Position numbers and translations under genes: made by a program | Assembly (NCBI GenBank): GCA_900557315.1 | Contig: USSI01000054.1 | Location: forward strand, 1 to 8,047 | Length of the DNA stretch: 8,047 bases | Direction: 5' to 3' | DNA from: an uncultured Butyricicoccus sp. | Lineage (GTDB): Bacteria; Bacillota; Clostridia; Oscillospirales; Butyricicoccaceae | The notes under the pieces: model-generated | What the model saw: only the letters and a program-made list of their open reading frames with translations | Told to the model about the DNA's origin: nothing | Databases searched by the model: none | In this document: positions 1-5,530 of the stretch, in pieces | Layout: every line of letters starts with the position of its first letter | Position numbering within the stretch: position 1 is the first letter of the stretch

Positions 1-28
1 GTTTGGTAATATCGTAATGCAGTTCCAT
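1..28 (-). CDS. Start of an unidentified leftward gene, cut by the window edge
   Basis: On the minus strand an ATG at 28-26 opens a frame reading MELHYDITK before the sequence ends. It is preceded by AAGGAG at 40-35 with a six-base spacer, an excellent ribosome binding site, and by a plausible promoter at 86-58. Those signals, rather than the nine residues, are the reason to call a gene. Nine residues cannot identify a family and I assign no function. The gene is divergent from the YhhN-like gene and shares its 153-base spacer. Confidence 0.6.
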
Positions 29-57
29 AACTAACTCCTTTTCTCTTTCCTGGTATC

Positions 58-86
58 ATTGTAACCGAAGCCAGGGACAAAAGCAA
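58..86 (-). promoter_or_regulatory. Promoter of the leftward gene at the left edge
   Basis: Reading the minus strand, TTGCTT (86-81) is followed after 17 bases by TACAAT (63-58), five of six matches to the sigma-A -10 consensus. Transcription would begin near 51, giving a leader of about 22 bases that contains the AAGGAG ribosome binding site. The -35 box is weak (three of six). Confidence 0.5.
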
Positions 87-127
87 GCCTGTACGCACCG
101 AAAGATGTCTCCGTGCACGGGATGCGC

Positions 128-156
128 TTGACAGCCGCTGCGGATTGCATTACCAT
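128..156 (+). promoter_or_regulatory. Promoter of the YhhN-DUF1461 operon
   Basis: A perfect -35 box TTGACA (128-133) is followed after 17 bases by TACCAT (151-156), four of six matches to TATAAT. Predicted transcription start is near 163, immediately before the GGAAAGGGG ribosome binding site of the gene at 182, so the leader would be very short. It lies back to back with the leftward promoter at 86-58. Confidence 0.5.
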
Positions 157-181
157 TTGAATCGGAAAGGGGCCATGCCCG

Positions 182-811
182 ATGAAACGCTGCATGCGCA
201 TACTTTTTCTTATGGTTGCCTCCCTGCTGTACCCGGTATTTCTGGTTCTTGACCTGACCCGTGCAGCGGACAGCGCCCCGGTCAAGTTCGCCGCCATCCT
301 ACTGTGCGCAGCGGCTGCGCTCTGCGCCGCGGATACGCCGGACGGCCGTCTGACCGCGCTTGCGCTGCTATGCGCCGCCAGTGCGGATTTCTTCCTGCTT
401 TCCCCCACAGGGCACTACGCGGCAGGCGTTCTGCTGTTCTGCCTCGTGCAAGTACTGTATCGTGCGCGCCTGATTCGCCGCCTCGGCCCCGAACCGCGCG
501 CCCTGCCCATACTGCGGCTGCTTCCGCTTATCTCGTTTTTCCTTCTTCCAAGCCTGCTCATTGCGCTTGCCCTGCTGTATTTTGTCAATCTGATCTGCAA
601 TACAGCGCGAGCCGCATCCCTGCGTCCCACTGGCCGGCGGGATCGCCGGTTCGCTGCCGGCCTTGCCCTGCTGCTCTGCTGCGACCTGTGCATCGGCGCG
701 TTTCACCTCGGCCTGTTTTCCGGCTTCACGCGCATCGGCATGTGGCTGTTCTACCTGCCGTCTCAGGTGCTGGTCGTGCTGTCCGCCGAACCGAAAGGAG
801 ACCACCCATGA
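182..811 (+). CDS. YhhN/TMEM86-like integral membrane protein
   Basis: A 209-residue, very hydrophobic protein with about seven or eight membrane segments separated by short Arg-rich loops (residues 94-101 and 146-156). The pattern SADFFLL (67-73), then an aliphatic helix ending LVQVLYRARL (88-97), a second polar-in-membrane motif CCDLCIGAF (166-174), and a closing W-x2-Y-x2-SQVLVVLS (188-201) resembles the YhhN family, whose eukaryotic member TMEM86B is a lysoplasmalogenase. Function in bacteria is mostly untested, so I claim only the family. The start is supported by GGAAAGGGG at 164-172, nine bases upstream. The stop overlaps the next gene's start (ATGA at 808-811), implying translational coupling. 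The alternative is an unrelated multi-pass protein that matches only by composition. Confidence 0.65.
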   Translation: MKRCMRILFLMVASLLYPVFLVLDLTRAADSAPVKFAAILLCAAAALCAADTPDGRLTALALLCAASADFFLLSPTGHYAAGVLLFCLVQVLYRARLIRRLGPEPRALPILRLLPLISFFLLPSLLIALALLYFVNLICNTARAASLRPTGRRDRRFAAGLALLLCCDLCIGAFHLGLFSGFTRIGMWLFYLPSQVLVVLSAEPKGDHP

Positions 812-1473
812 AACCATCCAAATCCCTGTCCATCCTGCTTTCGCTGGCACTTGCGGTGTTTTTCCTGAGCGCCGCGATTGCATTCCCCATCCTGTGCCGC
901 CCGTTCTACTATCAGCAGATCGGCGCGCTCGGCCTGCCCGAGGCAACCGGTTGGAGCGAACAAACCATCCGCGGTGCGTATGACGAGGTGATGGACTATC
1001 TGGTATACGGCGCACCGTTCGGCACGGGCGAACTGCGCTCGTCCGACGATGGGCAGGCGCATTTCGCAGACTGCCGCACGCTGTTCCGGCTGGACTTTGT
1101 GCTGCTGGGTGTATCCACCGTGGCGCTCGCGGTGCTCGCCGTGCTGTACCGCCGCGGACGCATTGCCTTCCACCGTTTTCACGGGCGAAGCCCCGCGTTC
1201 TGGGCGGCGGCCGGGCTGTCGGCGGTTTTCCTGCTCGTTGCCGTGTGGGCTTTGATTGATTTCACCGGCCTGTTCACCGTTTTCCACCATGTATTCTTCC
1301 CCGGCAAAACCAACTGGGTGTTTGACTGGCGCACGGATGAGATCATCCTCATCCTGCCCGAGGCCTTCTGGGCGAGAACCGGCGCGCTTGTACTCGCGCT
1401 GTGCCTCGGCGGGCTGTGGCTGACCGCGCTTGCCGCATGGGCGCTCCGCAGGCGGCGCAAAAAACAGGCCTGA
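808..1473 (+). CDS. TIGR01906/DUF1461 integral membrane protein
   Basis: A 221-residue protein with an N-terminal membrane segment (about 7-29), a long extracytoplasmic-type loop (30-93), two further segments (about 95-114 and 130-151), a conserved loop and a last segment (about 190-212) ending in the basic tail RRRRKK. The loop motif FHHVFF (159-164), then W170, and PEAFW (184-188) match what I know of the TIGR01906/DUF1461 family, widespread in Firmicutes; HFADCR (85-90) fits its usual His-x2-Asp block. No biochemical function is established for the family. The start at 808 has AAAGGAG (794-800) seven bases upstream and overlaps the previous stop by ATGA, so both proteins are likely made together. 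A longer in-frame extension upstream only shadows the YhhN-like gene. Confidence 0.82.
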   Translation: MKPSKSLSILLSLALAVFFLSAAIAFPILCRPFYYQQIGALGLPEATGWSEQTIRGAYDEVMDYLVYGAPFGTGELRSSDDGQAHFADCRTLFRLDFVLLGVSTVALAVLAVLYRRGRIAFHRFHGRSPAFWAAAGLSAVFLLVAVWALIDFTGLFTVFHHVFFPGKTNWVFDWRTDEIILILPEAFWARTGALVLALCLGGLWLTALAAWALRRRRKKQA

Positions 1474-1636
1474 CAATAGGACAAATGAGGGCAATTCCGG
1501 CCTACCGCAATTCCCTGTTTGATGCGCGGCACACATTTTAACGCCGCACGGCGGCAGAACCCGGCTTTGCGGGCTGCGGCCTGCGGCGCGAAAGACGGTT
1601 TCGGCAAGCGGATATTCCGTGTTTTGTGAAACGCCA

Positions 1637-1665
1637 TTGATTTCATCACAGAAAAATTATATAAT
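1637..1665 (+). promoter_or_regulatory. Promoter of the LacI-family regulator
   Basis: TTGATT (1637-1642) is followed after exactly 17 bases by a perfect TATAAT (1660-1665), a textbook sigma-A arrangement in an AT-rich patch. Transcription should start near 1672, leaving a leader of about 26 bases. CATCACA (1644-1650) lies within the promoter spacer and is repeated in inverted form as TGTGATG (1687-1693) just before the start codon. This could serve autoregulation but is short enough to be chance. Confidence 0.65.
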
Positions 1666-1697
1666 TGTATAAAATAATAAAAATTGTGTGATGTCAT

Positions 1698-2723
1698 ATG
1701 AAAGTAACGTTAAAGCAGATTGCAGAAAAGACCGGCGTATCAATCAATACCGTATCACTTGCGCTGCGGGGTATGTCCAGCATCAGCGACGAGACCAGGG
1801 AAAAAGTGGTGCGGGCTGCGCGCGAACTGGGCTACCAAAAACAGCTGAAAACGCCGGCGGGCAGGCGCAACCTCTGCCTGGTATCCACCGGCATGCACTT
1901 GCAGGATTCCTACTTCTATATGGAATTTTACCAGCTTTTCCTGAGCTACGCCTCCGCGCATGGATATACAATGCTCGCAATGGAAGCCGAGTATTTTCAG
2001 AATAACCCCGCTGAGATCCGTGAGCGGCTGGAGCAGTCCGCTATCGGCGGCATTCTGTCCCTGGGGGATATGAAGGAGGAAATGTTCCAAAACCTGTACC
2101 AGAGCGGGCTGCCGGTCGTGGCAGTCGGCGCACGGTATTACCAGAGCCCGGTGTGCACCTTTATCGAGGATAACCAGCTTGCAGCGCATCAGGCGGTGCA
2201 TTTCCTGATTGAAAACGGGTACAAGCGCATTGGTTTCGTCGGCAGCCCGCTGCACAGCATCGCGTTTTCCGAGCGGTATTTCGCGTTCCGGCAGGCCTGT
2301 TACACAGCGGGATTATCGGTCAGCCCGGATGACGAGTGGCTGGAGCTGATGCCGGAACATGGTGTGGAAGAGAACGAAAGGCAGCTCCTTGCCCGGCTGG
2401 ATGCCGGCGCAGACCTGCCGGAGGCATTTTTCTGCGCGCACGACCTGCTTGCAATTTCGATGATGAAGGTATTCCGTCAGCGGGGCATCCGCGTGCCTGA
2501 GCATGTTGCGCTGATCGGTGTGGACTATAACCCGATCGGGCAGCTCATGGAGCCGCGGCTGACTTCGGTTGACGTATGCTGCAGGGCGCAGGCCGAGGCG
2601 GCGGTGCGCAAGCTGATCGAATTTATCGAGTCGGGAACATATCTGCCGTCGCGTATCCTGCTGCCTACGGCGCTGCGGGTCGGCGGGACGGTAAAGGACA
2701 GAAGAAAACGGAATAGGGACTGA
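1698..2723 (+). CDS. LacI-family transcriptional regulator
   Basis: A 341-residue one-component regulator. The N-terminal helix-turn-helix (residues 4-24, with the recognition stretch VSINTVSLALRG) and the RELGY signature (42-46) are typical LacI. The effector domain follows, with EDNQLAA (157-163), the FVGS strand (180-183), AHDLLAISMMKVFRQRG (247-263), LIGVDYNPIG (272-281) and the closing LTSVDV (288-293). Family members bind a sugar or polyol that changes operator binding. The hinge is odd: between Tyr46 and the first strand it reads QKQLKTPAGRRN, lacking the usual PN and AR-x-L elements. The start is forced, because the in-frame codon at 1689 is a stop, yet no Shine-Dalgarno sequence precedes it. 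It is monocistronic, closed by its own terminator, and probably controls the downstream transport and dehydrogenase operon. That target is inferred from position. Confidence 0.93.
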   Translation: MKVTLKQIAEKTGVSINTVSLALRGMSSISDETREKVVRAARELGYQKQLKTPAGRRNLCLVSTGMHLQDSYFYMEFYQLFLSYASAHGYTMLAMEAEYFQNNPAEIRERLEQSAIGGILSLGDMKEEMFQNLYQSGLPVVAVGARYYQSPVCTFIEDNQLAAHQAVHFLIENGYKRIGFVGSPLHSIAFSERYFAFRQACYTAGLSVSPDDEWLELMPEHGVEENERQLLARLDAGADLPEAFFCAHDLLAISMMKVFRQRGIRVPEHVALIGVDYNPIGQLMEPRLTSVDVCCRAQAEAAVRKLIEFIESGTYLPSRILLPTALRVGGTVKDRRKRNRD

Positions 2724-2757
2724 AAAATCTCCGGAGTATATCCGGAGATTTTTTTTT
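2723..2757 (+). terminator. Intrinsic terminator after the LacI-type gene
   Basis: A perfect 13-base-pair stem (2723-2735 with 2741-2753, core TCTCCGGA/TCCGGAGA) around a five-base loop GTATA runs directly into nine consecutive T residues (2749-2757). The left arm begins in the last base of the stop codon. It should separate the regulator transcript from the symporter operon. The A run on the left side could also give weaker termination on the other strand. Confidence 0.93.
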
Positions 2758-2858
2758 GAAAAACAGCAGATTTCACGATAAACGAATGATAAAATAGCGA
2801 TTTAATCAAAACCCCCGGACGGACGGGTAAAACTGAACGAAATGTCTCTTCTCCATTT

Positions 2859-2939
2859 ATCACAATTCACATATTTGGTAAATTTTTCACATTAAATTAA
2901 TATTAAAACTAAAATTTTATAATTTGACATCGCAATTCA
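2859..2939 (+). promoter_or_regulatory. Candidate operator region before the symporter operon (near-identical direct repeats, TCACA motifs)
   Basis: ATCACAATTCA at 2859-2869 recurs as ATCGCAATTCA at 2929-2939, ten of eleven bases alike and 70 bases apart. The second copy sits in the promoter spacer. TCACA occurs in the same orientation at 2860, 2867, 2887 and just downstream at 2958. A perfect palindrome TTAATATTAA lies at 2897-2906. The arrangement suits regulator binding, by the upstream LacI protein or another factor, but the motifs are short and the region is AT-rich. Confidence 0.3.
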
Positions 2940-2953
2940 GTTAATGTTAATAT
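2924..2953 (+). promoter_or_regulatory. Promoter of the symporter-dehydrogenase operon
   Basis: A perfect TTGACA (2924-2929) is followed after 18 bases by TAATAT (2948-2953), four of six matches, with a TG dinucleotide at 2945-2946 forming an extended -10. An AT-rich tract upstream (2880-2923) could act as an UP element. The predicted leader of about 48 bases is almost pure purine before the ribosome binding site. Confidence 0.6.
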
Positions 2954-3008
2954 GTACTCACAAAGAAGAAGAAAGGGAAAGAGTGGAACAACGAAAGGAG
3001 AAAGAGAA

Positions 3009-4445
3009 ATGGAAAAAACAGATACAGGTACTGCAAAGGTGCAGAACCGGAGCGACAGTGTGACTGCCAAGCCGTTGCCCCCAGACGGCCGCCTGTCCTG
3101 GGTCACCCGCATTGCCTACGGCAGCGGCGACGCTGCATGCAATGTCGTGTACGGCATGATTAGCACGCTGCTCACGATCTTCTATACGGACTACGTCGGC
3201 GTTTCGCTGGCAACGGTTGGCCTTGTCATGCTGATCTCCCGCATTTTCGACGGCACTTCAGACGTCATCATGGGCGTTGTGACCGAAAAAACAAAATCCA
3301 AATGGGGAAAATGCCGCCCATGGATGCTGTGGATGGCAGTCCCGTATGCAGTAACTGCAATCGCGCTGTTTACCGTGCCGCAGACTTCGGACACATTACA
3401 GTTCTGGTACATCTTTGTCGCATATAACCTTTGTACTACGGTGGTCTACACGGCAATCAATGTGCCGTACGGCGCGCTTTCCACGCGCATGACGCGCTCC
3501 TCCTCTGAGCGCGACATGCTGTCCATCGTCCGTCTGGTGCTCGCCCGCTGCGGGCAGATCATCACGGTCATGCTGACCATGCCGCTGGTCAAGCTGCTCG
3601 GCAACGACCAGGCCGCGTGGATCAAGGCGATTGCGATCTGGTCGATCATGGCGGTAGCGCTGCTGATCTTCTGCTTTGCCAAGTGTGAGGAAAAGGTGCA
3701 GGTGGAAGAGGTTGTCAAGCAGGCCAAGGTTTCGCTCGGCCGCTCGATCAAGGCGCTGGTCACCAACCAGTATTTCTGGGCGACCCTCGTGCTGTGGGCC
3801 ATGACCTGCGTCCATACACAGGTAATCGGCACCGTACTCCCGTACTACTGCAAATACATCTTCGGCAACGACGACTGGATGTACAGCATCCTGTACGTTG
3901 CGGAAATCGGTACATTGGTGATTGCAGCCATGTTCTGCCCCATGCTGCTTCGCCGCATGAGCAAAAAAGCGCTTGCGCTGTCCGGCGCGGTGCTGGCGAT
4001 CCTTGCCCAGCTTGCTTTTATGCTCAACCCGGAGAGCTATGGCTGGGTTGTTTCCATGACAATCATCCGCGCGGTCGGTGAAGCGCCGCTGTACGCAATT
4101 ATTTTCGGCATGATCGGCGATACGGTCGAGTTCGGCCAGTGGAAAAACCACATCCGGCAGGAAAGCCTGATCTTCGCCTGCGGTTCAATGGGATTCAAGG
4201 TTGGCACGGGTGTAGCGAGCGCGCTGGTCAGCACACTGCTGGAGTCTGCCGGCTACCTCAGTTCGACCGAGGGCGGCGTTGCACAGCCGCAGAGCGCGCT
4301 TGACATGATCCACTCGATTTATGCATGGGCGCCCATCATCATCTGGGGTATTGTGGCGGTTGTCCTGCTGTTCTATCACCTGGATAAAAAATATCCCAAG
4401 ATCATGGCAGACCTCGCGGAGCGTGAAGCACGCGGTGAAATGTAA
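3009..4445 (+). CDS. GPH-family (MFS_2) sugar/polyol:cation symporter
   Basis: A 478-residue, twelve-helix transporter of the glycoside-pentoside-hexuronide:cation symporter family (MelB relatives). The N-terminal motif spans residues 81-108: Asp81, Asp85 and Gly89 in DGTSDVIMG, then GKCRPWMLW (100-108), the family's loop 2-3 signature. NVPYGALSTRMT (151-162) and the loop 10-11 motif GDTVEFGQWKNHIRQE (370-385) also fit. Such proteins import a sugar, glycoside or polyol with H+ or Na+; the substrate cannot be read from sequence, but the dehydrogenases that follow point to a cyclitol or related compound. I chose ATG 3009 because AAAGGAG (2994-3000) sits eight bases before it. A start 19 codons upstream would add a charged, non-family tail and overlap the promoter. 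It is first in an operon, 29 bases ahead of the next gene. Confidence 0.92.
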   Translation: MEKTDTGTAKVQNRSDSVTAKPLPPDGRLSWVTRIAYGSGDAACNVVYGMISTLLTIFYTDYVGVSLATVGLVMLISRIFDGTSDVIMGVVTEKTKSKWGKCRPWMLWMAVPYAVTAIALFTVPQTSDTLQFWYIFVAYNLCTTVVYTAINVPYGALSTRMTRSSSERDMLSIVRLVLARCGQIITVMLTMPLVKLLGNDQAAWIKAIAIWSIMAVALLIFCFAKCEEKVQVEEVVKQAKVSLGRSIKALVTNQYFWATLVLWAMTCVHTQVIGTVLPYYCKYIFGNDDWMYSILYVAEIGTLVIAAMFCPMLLRRMSKKALALSGAVLAILAQLAFMLNPESYGWVVSMTIIRAVGEAPLYAIIFGMIGDTVEFGQWKNHIRQESLIFACGSMGFKVGTGVASALVSTLLESAGYLSSTEGGVAQPQSALDMIHSIYAWAPIIIWGIVAVVLLFYHLDKKYPKIMADLAEREARGEM

Positions 4446-4474
4446 GCACAGTCATTGAGAAAGGAAGTATGGTC

Positions 4475-5485
4475 ATGGAAAACAAAGTCAGAGTAGGCGT
4501 GATCGGCTGCGGCGCGATCGGTCGCGACCATATCCGCCGCCTTACCGGCCTGGTGCCGGAAACCGACGTGGTAGCGGTTGCGGATTTCGTACCGGAAGCG
4601 GCCCGGAAGGTTGCCGATCAGTACGGCGCGAAATTTTACGCGACGGGCGAGGAGCTGATCGCCGCCCCGGAGGTCGATGCAGTGCTGATTACCTCTGCCG
4701 ACCCCTCGCACGCAGGCTATGTGCTGGAATGCCTCAAGCACAAAAAGTACGTATTCTGCGAAAAGCCGCTCGCGCAGACCGCGTCGGACTGCGAAAAGAT
4801 CATGCAGGCGGAGCTGGCCTGCGGCAAGCGGCTGGTACAGGTCGGCTTCATGCGGCGCTATGACCGCGGCTACGCGGCCATGAAAGAGCTGATCGCCGGC
4901 GGCAGGCTGGGCGACCCGCTGATGATCCATGCGGCGCACCGCAATGTCTCCCAGGCACCCGGGTTTGAGACCGACTATGCCATTACCCGCGTAGCGATCC
5001 ACGAGCTGGACATCTCCCGCTGGCTGCTGGGCGATGAGTACGCGACCGCGCAGGTGCTGGCTGTCCGCCAGAGCAAGGCGACAAAGGGCGAGTGGCTCAA
5101 CCCGCAGGTGGTCATGCTGACAACGAAATCCGGCCAGCGCATCGACATCGAGGTACAGACCGACGGCGCGTATGCCTACGATATCCAGTGCCAGGTCGTA
5201 TGCGAAAACGGCACGGTCAACCTGCCCGACCCGGCGGCGGTTGTCACCCGCGCAGATGCGAAGTATTCCTTCGATATCCTGACCGACTGGTCGCAGCGCT
5301 TTATCGAGGCGTACGATATCGAGTTCCAGCAGTGGGCGAAAGCGGTGCTGGCGGATCATCTGACCGGCCCGAGCACATGGGACGGCTACGCGGCCTGCGT
5401 GGCGGCGGACGCTGTGATGCTTTCCCGCAAAACCGGAAAGCCGGAGAATGTGGACATGATCGACAAGCCGGCGCTGTACGCCTGA
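4475..5485 (+). CDS. iolG: IolG-like inositol 2-dehydrogenase (Gfo/Idh/MocA family)
   Basis: A 336-residue NAD(P)-dependent oxidoreductase. The N-terminal Rossmann fold carries GVIGCGAIG (8-16) and the acidic residue D37 at the end of strand two. FCEKPLA (94-100) holds catalytic Lys97; QVGFMRRYD (122-130) and the C-terminal sheet domain with AHRN (154-157) and HELD (176-179) follow. From memory of Bacillus subtilis IolG, the resemblance runs the full length, including DIQCQ, FDILTDW and GPSTWDGY, so oxidation of myo-inositol (or an isomer) to a 2-keto-inositol is the likely reaction. The exception is Arg172, where B. subtilis IolG has catalytic Asp172; His176 is kept. ATG 4475 has AAAGGAAG at a good distance, and ATG 4469 in the same frame is too close to it. 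It is the second gene of the operon, and the substrate could differ from inositol. Confidence 0.88.
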   Translation: MENKVRVGVIGCGAIGRDHIRRLTGLVPETDVVAVADFVPEAARKVADQYGAKFYATGEELIAAPEVDAVLITSADPSHAGYVLECLKHKKYVFCEKPLAQTASDCEKIMQAELACGKRLVQVGFMRRYDRGYAAMKELIAGGRLGDPLMIHAAHRNVSQAPGFETDYAITRVAIHELDISRWLLGDEYATAQVLAVRQSKATKGEWLNPQVVMLTTKSGQRIDIEVQTDGAYAYDIQCQVVCENGTVNLPDPAAVVTRADAKYSFDILTDWSQRFIEAYDIEFQQWAKAVLADHLTGPSTWDGYAACVAADAVMLSRKTGKPENVDMIDKPALYA

Positions 5486-5530
5486 AAAACGGACAAATCT
5501 AATATCAATACGAAAAAAGGAGCAATTATC

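Noticed and set aside
304..1473. A 389-codon rightward frame that would extend the DUF1461 protein upstream
   Set aside because: The extra N-terminal part is Arg/Pro/Cys-rich out-of-frame reading of the YhhN-like gene. The start at 808 has a ribosome binding site and gives a normal-length family member.
763..1536. A 257-codon minus-strand frame opposite the DUF1461 gene
   Set aside because: No ribosome binding site or family features; it mirrors the codon bias of the membrane-protein gene on the other strand.
1625..1650. TGTGA...TCACA dyad as a CRP-type site in the regulator promoter
   Set aside because: The half-sites are separated by 16 bases, not the six expected for a CRP/FNR dimer, so it is kept only as part of the weaker shared-motif observation.
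2809..2830. Possible hairpin ACCC/GGGT in the spacer after the regulator terminator
   Set aside because: Only four base pairs, with no T-run. A strong terminator already lies at 2723-2757.
2952..3008. Upstream in-frame start adding 19 residues to the symporter
   Set aside because: It would begin within the promoter -10 box, has no ribosome binding site and gives a Lys/Arg-rich tail. ATG 3009 has AAAGGAG eight bases before it.
4469..4474. Alternative ATG two codons upstream for the IolG-like gene
   Set aside because: It sits only about three bases after AAGGA, too close for efficient initiation. ATG 4475 has normal spacing. The choice changes just two residues.
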